A stretch of DNA of 64,000 nucleotides from Magnetospirillum sp. XM-1 (lineage in GTDB: Bacteria > Pseudomonadota > Alphaproteobacteria > Rhodospirillales > Magnetospirillaceae), in NCBI RefSeq assembly GCF_001511835.1, contig NZ_LN997848.1, forward strand, positions 3,810,001 through 3,874,000, in the 5' to 3' direction. Below the pieces are notes generated by a model. That model worked only from the letters and a program-made list of their open reading frames with translations. It was not told the DNA's origin and ran no database searches. A program made the position numbers and the translations under genes. Numbering within the stretch: the stretch's first letter is position 1; every line of letters begins with the position of its first letter. Positions 43,611-53,463 of the stretch are shown in pieces.

Positions 43611-44429
43611 ATGACCGCTCCCGCTCCCCTGATGGCCGGCAAGAAGGGCCTTGTCATGGGCGTCGCCAACGATCGCTCCATCGCCTGGGGCATCGCGCAG
43701 GCGGCCCGCGCCCAAGGCGCCGAACTGGCCTTCACCTATCAGGGCGAGGCGCTGGAGAAGCGGGTGCGTCCCCTGGCCCAAAGCGTCGGCTCGGACATCG
43801 TGCTGCCCTGCGACGTGTCGGACGAGGCCTCCATCGACGCCGTCTTCGCCGAGTTGGAAAAGCGCTGGGGCAAGCTGGACTTCGTGGTCCACGCCATCGG
43901 CTATTCCGACAAGAACGAGCTGCGCGGCCGCTATGCCGACACCAGCTTGCAGAACTTCCTCACCTCCATGCACATCTCGGTGTTCTCGTTCACCTCGGTG
44001 GCGCGCCGGGCCTCGGCCATGATGCCGGACGGCGGCTCGCTGCTGACGCTCACCTATTACGGCGCCGAGCGGGTGATGCCGCACTACAACGTCATGGGCG
44101 TGTGCAAGGCGGCTCTCGAAGCCAGCGTGCGCTACCTCTCCGTCGACCTGGGCGGCCAGGGCATCCGCGTCAACTCGCTGTCGGCCGGTCCCATCAAGAC
44201 CCTGGCGGCGTCGGGCATCGGCGACTTCCGCTACATCCTGAAGTGGAACGAGTACAACAGCCCGCTGAAGCGCAACGTCACCCTGGAAGACATCGGCGGC
44301 GCCGGCCTCTACCTGCTGTCCGGCCTGTCGTCCGGCGTGTCGGGCGAGTGCCATCACGTGGATTGCGGCTACCACGTGGTCGGCATGAAGGCGGTGGACG
44401 CCCCCGACATCACCGTCGCCAAGGACTAA
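43611..44429 (+). CDS. fabI: Enoyl-[acyl-carrier-protein] reductase (NADH)
   Basis: A 272-residue FabI, last reduction step of fatty-acid elongation. The nucleotide motif is [13 protein letters not shown], and the Y-x6-K catalytic pair is in [17 protein letters not shown] 43611 has GAGG 7 bases upstream and gives the usual start ([17 protein letters not shown]). Followed 4 bp later by aroC. Confidence 0.95.
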   Translation: MTAPAPLMAGKKGLVMGVANDRSIAWGIAQAARAQGAELAFTYQGEALEKRVRPLAQSVGSDIVLPCDVSDEASIDAVFAELEKRWGKLDFVVHAIGYSDKNELRGRYADTSLQNFLTSMHISVFSFTSVARRASAMMPDGGSLLTLTYYGAERVMPHYNVMGVCKAALEASVRYLSVDLGGQGIRVNSLSAGPIKTLAASGIGDFRYILKWNEYNSPLKRNVTLEDIGGAGLYLLSGLSSGVSGECHHVDCGYHVVGMKAVDAPDITVAKD

Positions 44430-44433
44430 TGCG

Positions 44434-45525
44434 GTGAGCGGAAACGGATTCGGGCATCTTTTCCGCTTCACCACCTTTGGCGAAAGCCATGGCCCGGCCA
44501 TCGGCTGCGTGGTCGACGGGGTGCCGTCCGGCATTCCGTTGGCCGAGGCCGACATCCAGCATTACCTGGATTTGCGCAAGCCCGGACAGAACCGCTTCAC
44601 CACCCAGCGGCGCGAGCCCGACGAGGTGAAGATCCTTTCCGGCGTGTTCGAGGGCCGCACCACCGGCACCTCCATCGGCCTGCTGATCGAGAACACCGAC
44701 CAGCGGTCCAAGGATTACGGCGAGATCAAGGACACCTTCCGTCCCGGCCACGCCGATTGGGTCTACCAGCAGAAATACGGCATCCGCGACTATCGCGGCG
44801 GCGGACGCTCGTCGGCGCGGGAAACCGCCATGCGGGTCGCCGCCGGCGCCATCGCCCGCAAGGTGCTGGACGCTCTTGTCCCCGGCGGGGTCTCCATCCG
44901 GGGCGCCATGGTGCAGATGGGGCCGCACGCCATCGACCGCGCCGCCTGGGACTGGGCGGAGGTGGGCAACAACCCGTTCTGGTGCCCCGACGCCATCGCC
45001 GCCAAGGCCTGGGAAGACTATCTGGATTCCGTCCGCAAGGCCGGCTCCTCCATCGGCGGAGTGGTGGAAGTGGTGGCCGGGGGCGTGCCCGTGGGCCTGG
45101 GCGCCCCGGTCTACGACAAGCTGGACGCCGACCTGGCCAAGGCCATGATGAGCATCAACGCCGTCAAGGGCGTCGAGATCGGCGACGGCTTCGCCGCCGC
45201 GGCGCTGACCGGCGAGGAGAACGCCGACGAGATGCGCATGGGCAACGACGGGCAGGTGCGTTTCCTGTCCAACCATGCCGGCGGCATCCTGGGCGGCATC
45301 TCCACCGGCCAGGAGGTGGTTGTGCGCCTGGCCGTCAAGCCCACCTCGTCCATCCTGACGCCCAAGAAGAGCGTCGACGCCAAGGGCAACGAGGTGGAGG
45401 TCTCCACCAAGGGCCGCCACGACCCCTGCGTCGCCATCCGCGCCGTGCCGGTGGCGGAAGCCATGATGGCCTGCACCCTGGCCGACCATCTGCTGCGCTC
45501 AGCCGCCCAGCCCCGGCTGGCCTGA
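44434..45525 (+). CDS. aroC: Chorismate synthase
   Basis: A 363-residue enzyme converting EPSP to chorismate with reduced FMN. Signatures: [40 protein letters not shown] and GDPC-like [13 protein letters not shown]. Start GTG 44434, 4 bp after fabI, so the two are probably cotranscribed. Confidence 0.96.
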   Translation: MSGNGFGHLFRFTTFGESHGPAIGCVVDGVPSGIPLAEADIQHYLDLRKPGQNRFTTQRREPDEVKILSGVFEGRTTGTSIGLLIENTDQRSKDYGEIKDTFRPGHADWVYQQKYGIRDYRGGGRSSARETAMRVAAGAIARKVLDALVPGGVSIRGAMVQMGPHAIDRAAWDWAEVGNNPFWCPDAIAAKAWEDYLDSVRKAGSSIGGVVEVVAGGVPVGLGAPVYDKLDADLAKAMMSINAVKGVEIGDGFAAAALTGEENADEMRMGNDGQVRFLSNHAGGILGGISTGQEVVVRLAVKPTSSILTPKKSVDAKGNEVEVSTKGRHDPCVAIRAVPVAEAMMACTLADHLLRSAAQPRLA

Positions 45526-45540
45526 AAACACGCTTCGAAG

Positions 45541-45666
45541 CGGGGGCTTTCGCCCCCGATCCCCCGATGGGGAGGCTCAGCCTCCCCAACCCTTCAGATT
45601 ATTATTTCATGAAATGACTGGAGGTTTGGAGGCTGCGCCTCCAAACGGGTCTGGGCGGCAGCCCAG
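45541..45666. repeat. Cluster of four hairpins with A+T-rich spacer
   Basis: CGGGGGC–TTTC–GCCCCCG (45541–45558), TGGGGAGGCT–C–AGCCTCCCCA (45568–45588), GTTTGGAGGC–TGC–GCCTCCAAAC (45624–45646) and CTGGGC–GGCA–GCCCAG (45651–45666). The A+T-rich spacer between the second and third contains the palindrome TTTCATGAAA. The 18 bases GGGTCTGGGCGGCAGCCC recur inverted at 51599–51616, in a similar hairpin/A+T-rich spacer/hairpin arrangement. They lie between convergent aroC and the next gene and may also terminate both. Confidence 0.7.
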
Positions 45667-45679
45667 CCTCGTCACCACC

Positions 45680-46114
45680 TCAATCGGCGCAGACGGCCTT
45701 ATTCCCCTCGACCTTGCACGCGCTCTTGGTGCGGTAGGTCAGGTCCAGGCCGTTGTCGTAGGAGCAGACCACCCGGGTCATGGCGCCGATGCGGATGGCG
45801 CCGATATGCTTGAACTTGGACGCCTTGATGGTCTCGGGCGGCAGCGAGCAGTGCAGGTAGCCCTGGAACTCGCCGGCTTCCCACAGCGAGACGTCCTTGA
45901 TCTTCTTGTAATGCTCCAGCGACAGGCAGGAGCCGTCTTCCTTGTCGTACATGCGCTGATTGTCGCTGCAATAGCCGGTGAAACCCCACTTCAGCTCCTG
46001 CTCGGAAGAGCAGGTGCCCACCTGCTGGACGGCGGCAAGGTCAGGGCAGGTCACTTCGCCGGCCAAAGCGGGCAGCGAAACCAGCGACAGGACAAAGGCA
46101 AGACGACGGATCAT
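45680..46114 (-). CDS. Secreted Cys-rich protein of unknown function
   Basis: A 144-residue protein with signal peptide MIRRLAFVLSLVSLPALAG (cleaved near residue 19) and about eight Cys in the mature part (VTCPD, VGTCSS, GYCSD, GSCLS, LHCSL, VVCSY, KSACKV, AVCAD), an even number suited to periplasmic disulfides. ATG 46114 follows GGGAGGA by 10 bases; ATG 46123 is too close to it. A TTGAC–GAAT–GTCAG dyad lies 60–73 bp upstream. No family recognised. Confidence 0.65.
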   Translation of the reverse strand: MIRRLAFVLSLVSLPALAGEVTCPDLAAVQQVGTCSSEQELKWGFTGYCSDNQRMYDKEDGSCLSLEHYKKIKDVSLWEAGEFQGYLHCSLPPETIKASKFKHIGAIRIGAMTRVVCSYDNGLDLTYRTKSACKVEGNKAVCAD

Positions 46115-46173
46115 GTTGGGCATTCCTCCCCGTTGAAGCGGACGCATCCTAGACCACGGCGCCGGGGCGCGAC

Positions 46174-46187
46174 CTGACATTCGTCAA
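46174..46187 (-). promoter_or_regulatory. FNR/NNR-like box before Cys-rich secreted gene
   Basis: On the minus strand TTGAC–GAAT–GTCAG, one mismatch from the perfect TTGAC-N4-GTCAA dyad at 60667. It lies 60–73 bp before the start at 46114 and overlaps the last codons of ruvX. TTGAC could also be a –35 hexamer. Confidence 0.4.
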
Positions 46188-46651
46188 GCGAAGCCCGTCC
46201 GGTTGTCCAAAAGCCCCTGCAGGATGTAGGCGGCTGCCATCTTGTCCACCACCTCGGCCCGGCGCTTTCTCGACGAATCCGCCTCCAGCAGGGTGCGGGT
46301 CACCGCCGAGGTGGACAAACGCTCGTCCCAATAGGCGATAGGCATGTCGCGAAGCCGGGCCAGATTGGCGGCGAAGGATCGCACCGACTGACAGCGCGGC
46401 CCCTCGAACCCGTCCATCTCGACCGGCAGGCCGAGGACCAGCCCGCCGACACCCTGCTTGTCCACCACGGCCAGCAATAGCTCGGCGTCCTTGGTGAACT
46501 TGGTGCGGCGGATGGTATCAAAAGGGGTGGCGATGGTGCGGCTGACGTCACTGAGCGCCAGCCCGATGGTCTTGGACCCCAGGTCGAGCCCCAGGAGCCG
46601 CTGATCGCGGGTGAGGGACGAAAGGAGTTCGGCGGGAGAGAGAATGGGCAT
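46184..46651 (-). CDS. ruvX: Holliday junction resolvase-like RuvX (YqgF)
   Basis: A 155-residue RNase H-fold protein with [17 protein letters not shown] at the N terminus, a [15 protein letters not shown] loop, [10 protein letters not shown] and the C-terminal [15 protein letters not shown]. YqgF proteins act in 16S rRNA end processing and perhaps recombination. ATG 46651 was chosen; ATG 46663 (MVRV) is an alternative. Confidence 0.92.
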   Translation of the reverse strand: MPILSPAELLSSLTRDQRLLGLDLGSKTIGLALSDVSRTIATPFDTIRRTKFTKDAELLLAVVDKQGVGGLVLGLPVEMDGFEGPRCQSVRSFAANLARLRDMPIAYWDERLSTSAVTRTLLEADSSRKRRAEVVDKMAAAYILQGLLDNRTGFA

Positions 46652-46770
46652 GACCCGCACCATACCGGATGGCCCTTGGCGGCACCACCCTTCAGGCTTC
46701 CTGGCCGGCAGCCCCCCCCTTTTCGCTACCGTTAATCGCCCATTTTGAGCCATGGCGTCGTTGTAATCTG

Positions 46771-46790
46771 GAATGTGGTATCGCACATTC
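46771..46790. promoter_or_regulatory. 20-bp inverted repeat, candidate operator
   Basis: GAATGTG–GTATCG–CACATTC, perfect 7-bp arms with a 6-base spacer, 62–81 bp before the winged-helix gene. The size and symmetry suit a dimeric winged-helix regulator, so autoregulation is likely; inferred. Confidence 0.55.
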
Positions 46791-46851
46791 TCCTCAATGA
46801 CACAGGCCTTATGGATGGGGACAGCAGCCGGTGGCACCTAAGGAGGGCGTT

Positions 46852-47157
46852 TTGGACGGCTGCAAGATTCATAACATTGCCGACTCGGCACTTTGGAAGG
46901 CCCCTCCCATCGACGACGCCACCGACCTGATGATCGCACTGGCCCTGCACCGGAAACACCTGAAGGGAAAGACGGCCAACATCACAAGCATCGCCGCCCT
47001 GACGGGAATCAGCCGGAGCACGGTTGCCAGGCGAATCGGCCGAATGGAGAAACTGGGCTTCGCCGAATTGAACGCCTCGGAAAAATCGTCGATTGTTGTC
47101 CTGACCGACCGGGGGCAAAGACACATGAGTGCCGTAATTTCACGCATACAGTATTAA
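46852..47157 (+). CDS. Small winged-helix transcriptional regulator
   Basis: A 101-residue protein of essentially one winged-helix domain: NITSIAALTGISRSTVARRI is the HTH, then LGFAELNASEKSSIVVLTDRG the wing. It resembles MarR-type DNA-binding cores without the dimerisation helices. The start is TTG 46852, with AAGGAGGG (46840–46847) just before it; GTG 46831 would place this Shine–Dalgarno inside the gene. It is 30 bp before a hemerythrin-like gene on the same strand, probably an operon. Confidence 0.7.
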   Translation: MDGCKIHNIADSALWKAPPIDDATDLMIALALHRKHLKGKTANITSIAALTGISRSTVARRIGRMEKLGFAELNASEKSSIVVLTDRGQRHMSAVISRIQY

Positions 47158-47187
47158 ATGCGAAACTCGTGACGCGGAACGAACGCA

Positions 47188-47598
47188 ATGGCGTTGGAAT
47201 GGTCCCCCATCTTCTCGGTCGGTGTTCCGGAACTGGACCGGGACCACATGGCCCTGATGGCCATGATCAATGAGATCGAGAACAAGATCGGCTCGGGCTA
47301 TCACCTTGGAGCGATGATCGAGAAGTATTGCGGCGAGATGGCCCGTCACGCCGCGCGTGAGGTCGCTGTCCTGGAGCGCTACGGCTACGCCGGTCACGGC
47401 GAAATGGCCACGGCCCACGCCACTCTGGTGACCCAGTTCGAAAATTTCAGGGCCGCCGCGGCTTCCGGCGAGGTCGCCAGGACCGCCAAAGCCTGGCTTG
47501 AATACCAGAGTCTGTGGATCAGCGTGCTGACCAGCGTCTCCATGGACTATCGACGGTATTTCGTCGCGAACAGGATCGTTCCGGTCGTCGATCCCTAA
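47188..47598 (+). CDS. Hemerythrin-like protein with an incomplete ligand set
   Basis: A 136-residue hemerythrin-fold protein. The opening WSPIFSVGVPELDRDHMALM matches bacteriohemerythrin, HAAREVAVLERYGYAGH supplies HxxxE and a further His, and AHATLV another. The last helix, however, reads WISVLTSVSMDYRRYF where the family has WLxxHIxxxDxxY: the Asp is kept and the His is replaced. The di-iron site may be altered. With the winged-helix gene just upstream it could form a sensing pair for oxygen or NO; this is inference. Confidence 0.75.
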   Translation: MALEWSPIFSVGVPELDRDHMALMAMINEIENKIGSGYHLGAMIEKYCGEMARHAAREVAVLERYGYAGHGEMATAHATLVTQFENFRAAAASGEVARTAKAWLEYQSLWISVLTSVSMDYRRYFVANRIVPVVDP

Positions 47599-47682
47599 GG
47601 GTAGCCCCCTCCCCCGCTTGCACCTTATCCCCCCCGGTGCTAACGTCCGGCCACCCTGATTTACCGGAGTTTTCCGCAGCCC

Positions 47683-47970
47683 ATGTCGCTCGACAAAGCC
47701 ACCGTCCGCGCCATCGCCGAGTTGGCGCGCATCGAAGTCAAGGACGAGGAACTCGACCACCTCGCCGGCGAATTGTCCAACATCCTCACCTTCGTCGAGC
47801 AACTGGCGGAAGTGAACACCGACGGCGTCACGCCCATGACCTCGGTGGCCGACATCACGGCGCCCATGCGGGCCGACGTGGTCAATGACGGCGGGTATCC
47901 GGACAAGGTTCTGGCCAACGCGCCGGAAGCCGCCGAGGGCTTCTTCACCGTGCCGAAGGTGGTGGAATAA
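47683..47970 (+). CDS. gatC: Glutamyl/aspartyl-tRNA amidotransferase subunit C
   Basis: A 95-residue GatC with the family opening [20 protein letters not shown] and the C-terminal [13 protein letters not shown] region ([20 protein letters not shown]). It wraps and stabilises GatA–GatB. First gene of gatCAB, 2 bp before gatA. Confidence 0.95.
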   Translation: MSLDKATVRAIAELARIEVKDEELDHLAGELSNILTFVEQLAEVNTDGVTPMTSVADITAPMRADVVNDGGYPDKVLANAPEAAEGFFTVPKVVE

Positions 47971-47972
47971 TC

Positions 47973-49445
<1,473 letters not shown>

Positions 49446-49446
49446 C

Positions 49447-50904
49447 ATGGCGTACATCATTCAGGGCGACACCGGCGATTGGGAGATCGTCATCGGTCTC
49501 GAGGTTCACGCCCAGGTCATCTCCAAGGCCAAGCTGTTTTCCGGCGCCGCCACCGATTTCGGCGCCGAGCCCAACACCCAGGTCAGCTTCATCGACGCGG
49601 GCTTCCCCGGCATGCTGCCGGTGATCAACGAAATCTGCGTCGAGCAGGCGGTGCGCACCGGCTTAGGGCTCAAGGCCAAGATCAACCTGACAAGCGTGTT
49701 CGCGCGTAAGAACTACTTCTACGCCGACCTGCCCCAGGGCTATCAGATCAGCCAGTTCGACCAGCCCATCGTCGGCGAGGGCGAGCTGATCCTCGACCTG
49801 CCCGACGGCGGCACCCGCACGGTGGGCATCGAGCGCCTGCACCTGGAGCAGGACGCCGGCAAGTCCATCCACGACATGCATCCGTCGAAGTCGTTCATCG
49901 ACCTCAACCGTTCGGGCGTGGCGCTGATGGAGATCGTCTCCAAGCCCGACCTGCGCTCGCCGGAAGAGGCCGGTCTGTACCTGACCAAGCTGCGCTCCAT
50001 CCTGCGCTATCTCGGCACCTGCGACGGCAACATGCAGGAAGGCAGCATGCGCTGCGACGCCAACGTGTCGGTGCGCCCCGTGGGCTCGACCGAGCTTCGC
50101 ACCCGCTGCGAGATCAAGAACGTCAACTCCATCCGCTTCGTCCAGCAGGCCATCGAGTACGAGGCAAGGCGCCACATCGACGTCTATGAAACCGGCGGCG
50201 AGATCAGGCAGGAGACCCGCCTGTTCGATTCGGTCAAGGGCGAGACGCGCTCCATGCGCTCCAAGGAGCATGCCCACGACTACCGCTACTTCCCCGATCC
50301 CGACCTGCTGCCTTTGGTGATCCAGCAGTCCTTCGTGGACGGCATCAAGGCCGGCCTGCCCGAACTGCCCGACGAGAAGAAGGCCCGCTTCATGGCGGAA
50401 TACGGCCTCAACTCCTATGACGCCGGCGTGCTGGTGGCGGAGAAGGCCTCGGCCGAGTTCTTCGAGACCGTGGCCAAGGGCCGCGATTCCAAGATCGCCT
50501 GCAACTGGGTGATGGGCGACTTCTTCGCGTCGCTCAACGCCACGGGCAAGACCATCGAGGACCCGCCGGTGACCGCCGCCAATCTGGGCCAGCTCATCGA
50601 CCTGATCAAGGACGGGACGCTGTCGGGCCGCCTGGCCAAGGACGTCTTCGCCCTGATGGTGGAAACCGGCAAGGCCCCCGCCGTGCTGGTCGAGGAACGC
50701 GGCCTGCGCCAAGTCACCGACACCGGCGCCATCGAGGCGGCGGTGGACGCGGCGATCAGCGCCAACCCGGACAAGGTCCAGCAGGTCAAGGACGGCAAGA
50801 CCGCCCTGCTCGGCTGGTTCACCGGCCAGGTGATGAAGGCGACCCAGGGCAAGGCCAACCCGGCCATGGTCAACGAGATGCTGTCCAAGAAGATCCTGGG
50901 CTAG
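49447..50904 (+). CDS. gatB: Glutamyl/aspartyl-tRNA amidotransferase subunit B
   Basis: A 485-residue GatB, the tRNA-binding kinase/transamidase subunit. Landmarks: [35 protein letters not shown], the [20 protein letters not shown] region, and the C-terminal YqeY-like domain beginning near residue 335. Required for Asn-tRNA or Gln-tRNA formation in organisms lacking the direct synthetases. Confidence 0.97.
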   Translation: MAYIIQGDTGDWEIVIGLEVHAQVISKAKLFSGAATDFGAEPNTQVSFIDAGFPGMLPVINEICVEQAVRTGLGLKAKINLTSVFARKNYFYADLPQGYQISQFDQPIVGEGELILDLPDGGTRTVGIERLHLEQDAGKSIHDMHPSKSFIDLNRSGVALMEIVSKPDLRSPEEAGLYLTKLRSILRYLGTCDGNMQEGSMRCDANVSVRPVGSTELRTRCEIKNVNSIRFVQQAIEYEARRHIDVYETGGEIRQETRLFDSVKGETRSMRSKEHAHDYRYFPDPDLLPLVIQQSFVDGIKAGLPELPDEKKARFMAEYGLNSYDAGVLVAEKASAEFFETVAKGRDSKIACNWVMGDFFASLNATGKTIEDPPVTAANLGQLIDLIKDGTLSGRLAKDVFALMVETGKAPAVLVEERGLRQVTDTGAIEAAVDAAISANPDKVQQVKDGKTALLGWFTGQVMKATQGKANPAMVNEMLSKKILG

Positions 50905-50920
50905 CATCACCTCCATTTCC

Positions 50921-50979
50921 CGTCATTGCCGGGCTTGACCCGGCAATCCAGACCCCCGGATCAAGTCCGGGGGTGACGG
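50921..50979. repeat. REP-like palindrome pair
   Basis: CGTCATTGCCGGGCTTGACC... (50921–50950, arms TTGCCGGG/CCCGGCAA) followed directly by CCCCCGGATCAAGTCCGGGG (50953–50973). Same class as the pair at 9076–9185, with GTCAT and ATCCA ends. Lies between gatB and the MarR gene and may end gatCAB transcripts. Confidence 0.65.
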
Positions 50980-51081
50980 TGAATGGAGTACCCTTCATAT
51001 CTGAAACACAGCAGGTCTCTTGCCGCCCCGCCACCGCGGGCAGGGTTGCAAAAATCGGCCTTGATCGGCCAGGTGACGAGC

Positions 51082-51093
51082 TTTATGTCTCAA
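51082..51093. promoter_or_regulatory. MarR-type operator candidate (second MarR gene)
   Basis: TTTATGTCTCAA, 26–37 bp before the start at 51119, the same place as TTTATGCCTAAA before the 13-kb copy. Two substitutions weaken the right arm. The following 12 bases (TCACCATCAGGG) are shared by both leaders. Confidence 0.5.
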
Positions 51094-51118
51094 TCACCAT
51101 CAGGGAATGCCTGCACCC

Positions 51119-51592
51119 ATGGACGAAACCGCCAACAGCGAGACCGGCGCCGCCGACGACCAGCTCCTGCCCCTGCGGGTCTGGCTGGCCCTGTTCGGCT
51201 CGGTCAAGCAGATCGAGGCGGTGGTGCGCACCAACCTGCGGGAATCCTTCGGCTCGACCCTGCCGCGCTTCGACCTCTTGTCCCAGCTCTACCGCTCGCC
51301 GGGCGGGCTGACCATGGGCGAGATCTCGGCCCGGCTGATGGTCACCAACGGCAACGTCACCGGCCTGATCGCCCGGCTGGTGGAGGAAGGGCTGGTCGAC
51401 CGCCTGCAGGATGCCGACGACCGCCGGGTCCAGTGGGTCCGCCTGACGCCTAAGGGCGACAAGCTGTTTTCCAGCATGGCCCCCGCCAATCAGGCCTGGG
51501 TGACCGAGGCCATGTCGGCCATGACCGATGCCGAATTGCGCCAGTTGCACGCCCTGCTCGCCAAGCTGAAGGCCTCGGTGGCGGGGACGTAG
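51119..51592 (+). CDS. MarR-family transcriptional regulator (duplicate)
   Basis: A 157-residue MarR protein nearly identical to the product at 13043, with differences mainly in the first 12 residues and the C-terminal end. The DNA match, including third codon positions, has an unbroken 160-bp run (51174–51333). The HTH is GEISARLMVTNGNVTGLIAR. ATG 51119 was chosen by comparison with the 13-kb copy; ATG 51107 has no room for a ribosome binding site. It lies next to the 2-aminobenzoate genes and converges with the CoA ligase gene, so it is the likely local repressor, sharing operators with its twin. Confidence 0.9.
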   Translation: MDETANSETGAADDQLLPLRVWLALFGSVKQIEAVVRTNLRESFGSTLPRFDLLSQLYRSPGGLTMGEISARLMVTNGNVTGLIARLVEEGLVDRLQDADDRRVQWVRLTPKGDKLFSSMAPANQAWVTEAMSAMTDAELRQLHALLAKLKASVAGT

Positions 51593-51598
51593 GGTATC

Positions 51599-51685
51599 GG
51601 GCTGCCGCCCAGACCCGTCTGGGGCGATGCCCCAGCCCCCCTTTCATTTTATCAATAGAATCCAGGGACCGGGGCGGGAGCCCCG
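51599..51685. repeat. Hairpin cluster with A+T-rich spacer, second copy
   Basis: GGGCTGCCGCCCAGACCC (51599–51616) is the exact reverse complement of bases 45648–45665. It is followed by CTGGGGC–GAT–GCCCCAG (51619–51635), a T/A-rich spacer, and CGGGGC–GGGA–GCCCCG (51670–51685). It separates the convergent MarR and CoA-ligase genes. Confidence 0.65.
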
Positions 51686-51694
51686 CGATAGGCT

Positions 51695-53329
51695 TTACAG
51701 ATCCCGAAGCGCGAAACGCTGCAGCTTGCCCGTCGGAGTGCGCGGCAGGGAATGGACGAACTTGACCCGGCGGGGATACTTGTAAGGCGCGATCCGGTCC
51801 TTGACGAAGGCCTGCAGCTCCTGGACCAGCGCCTCGCCGCCGTCGGCGGGGTCCTTCAGCACCACGAAGGCCGAGACCACCTGGCCGCGTTCCTCGTCGG
51901 CGAGGCCAACCACGGCACATTCCACCACCTTGGGATGCTCCATCAGGACGCCTTCCACCTCGGGCCCCGAGATGTTGTAGCCGGCCGACACGATCATGTC
52001 GTCGGAGCGGGCCTGGTACCAGAAATAGCCGTCCTCATCCATGGTGTAGACGTCGCCGGTCAGGTTCCAGCCGTCGTCCACGTATTTGCGCTGGCGCTCG
52101 GGGTCATCCAGGTAGCGGCATCCGGTGGGGCCGCGCACCGCCAGACGGCCCGGCGTGCCGGGCGGCACCGGCTGGCCCGCCGCGTCGACGATGCGCGCTT
52201 CATAGCCAAAGATGGCCCGGCCGGTGGAGCCCGGCCGGATGTCGTCGCCGGCCGCCGAGATGAAGATGTGCAGCAGCTCGGTGCTGCCGATGCCATCGAT
52301 GATGCGGATGCCCGTGACCCGGTCCCAAAGGTTGGAGGTGGCCAGCGGCAAATGCTCGCCTGCCGACACGCACAGGCGCAGCGACGTGAGGTCCCAGTCC
52401 AGCGCCAGGGCAGCCATGGCGCGATAGGCGGTGGGCGCGGTGTAAAGCCCGGTCACCCGGTAATCCTGGATGGTCTTCAGCATGGTCTCGGGCGTGAAGC
52501 TTTCCACCAGCACCACCGAGGCGCCAGCCCGCAAGGGAAACAGGGCCAACGCCCCCAGCCCGAAGGTGAAGGCCAGCGGCGGCGAGCCGCAGAAGCGGTC
52601 GTCCTCCCTCACCCCGGCCACATGGCGGGGGAAACAGTCGCACACCGCCAGCAGGTCGCGATGGACATGCATGGTGGCCTTGGCCGGGCCGGTGGTGCCC
52701 GAGGTAAAGGCGATCAGCGCCACATCCAGGGCCGAGGTCGCCACATCGGCATAGGTGGCCGGTGCGGCGCCCATGGCCAGGTCCAGGCTCTCGCCCCCCT
52801 CACCCAGCGCGCTGAAATGCATCAGGTGGGCAAGGCCGGGAGACTCGGTCCGCGCCACCTCCAGCTCCTCGGCGAAGCGGATGTCGCACAGCGCATGGGT
52901 GACCTTGGCCTTGGCGGCGATATAGGCCAGTTCGCGGCCGCGCAGCAAAGGCATGGTGGCGACGCAGACGCCGCCCGCCTTGACCACCGCGAACCAGGCG
53001 GCCAGCAGCATGGGCGTGTTGGGACCGCGCAGCAGCACCCGGTTGCCGGGAACCAGCCCCATGTCATGGGTCAGCACGTTGGCGATGCGGTTGGCCTTGT
53101 CCAGAAGGTCGGCGTAGGTCCACACCCGGTCGCGGTAAAGAACCGCCGGCCGCTCGCCCCGTCCCGCCGCCACCGCGTCGTCCAGCAAGACCGTGCCGAT
53201 ATTGAGGTCGTCGGGATAATCGCACAGCGGCGGCAGCGACGGATCCATGACCGGCCACAGCTCCCGGGGCGGCAATCCGTCGCGGGCGAAGGTGTCCAGA
53301 TGGGCCGAACGGCCAAGGGAATCCGCCAT
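51695..53329 (-). CDS. abmG: 2-aminobenzoate-CoA ligase (benzoate-CoA ligase family)
   Basis: A 544-residue ANL-superfamily acyl-CoA synthetase. AMP-binding motif IAFTSGTTGPAKATMH, GIGSTELLHIF, the hinge WYQARSDDMIVSAGYNISG and the catalytic C-terminal Lys in RTPTGKLQRF are present. The N-terminal FARDGLPPRELWPVMDPS resembles 2-aminobenzoate-CoA ligases of the aerobic 2-aminobenzoyl-CoA pathway; benzoate or hydroxybenzoate are alternatives. ATG 53329 follows AGGAGG by 8 bases. An operator-like TTTACGCCTAAA sits 16 bp upstream. It lies 134 bp after the monooxygenase/reductase gene on the same strand. Confidence 0.8.
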   Translation of the reverse strand: MADSLGRSAHLDTFARDGLPPRELWPVMDPSLPPLCDYPDDLNIGTVLLDDAVAAGRGERPAVLYRDRVWTYADLLDKANRIANVLTHDMGLVPGNRVLLRGPNTPMLLAAWFAVVKAGGVCVATMPLLRGRELAYIAAKAKVTHALCDIRFAEELEVARTESPGLAHLMHFSALGEGGESLDLAMGAAPATYADVATSALDVALIAFTSGTTGPAKATMHVHRDLLAVCDCFPRHVAGVREDDRFCGSPPLAFTFGLGALALFPLRAGASVVLVESFTPETMLKTIQDYRVTGLYTAPTAYRAMAALALDWDLTSLRLCVSAGEHLPLATSNLWDRVTGIRIIDGIGSTELLHIFISAAGDDIRPGSTGRAIFGYEARIVDAAGQPVPPGTPGRLAVRGPTGCRYLDDPERQRKYVDDGWNLTGDVYTMDEDGYFWYQARSDDMIVSAGYNISGPEVEGVLMEHPKVVECAVVGLADEERGQVVSAFVVLKDPADGGEALVQELQAFVKDRIAPYKYPRRVKFVHSLPRTPTGKLQRFALRDL

Positions 53330-53344
53330 CTTCACGCCCTCCTC

Positions 53345-53356
53345 TTTACGCCTAAA
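53345..53356. promoter_or_regulatory. MarR-type operator candidate (CoA ligase)
   Basis: TTTACGCCTAAA, 16 bp before the abmG start, next to its Shine–Dalgarno sequence. Differs from the 13006 site in one base. Confidence 0.55.
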
Positions 53357-53445
53357 CCACAGAGGAAATCCGAGTCCCGCCCCGGATAATCTCAAGGTGG
53401 GCATTCACCCGGACGAATTCCATGATCGCCGCTGACCCCAAATTA

Positions 53446-53458
53446 TTTCAAGCATAAA
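53446..53458. promoter_or_regulatory. MarR-type operator candidate (distal, CoA ligase)
   Basis: TTTCAAGCATAAA, half-site GCATAAA intact and left arm degenerate, 5 bp after the monooxygenase/reductase stop and 117 bp before the abmG start. Weakest of the set together with 51082. Confidence 0.35.
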
Positions 53459-53463
53459 ATTTA

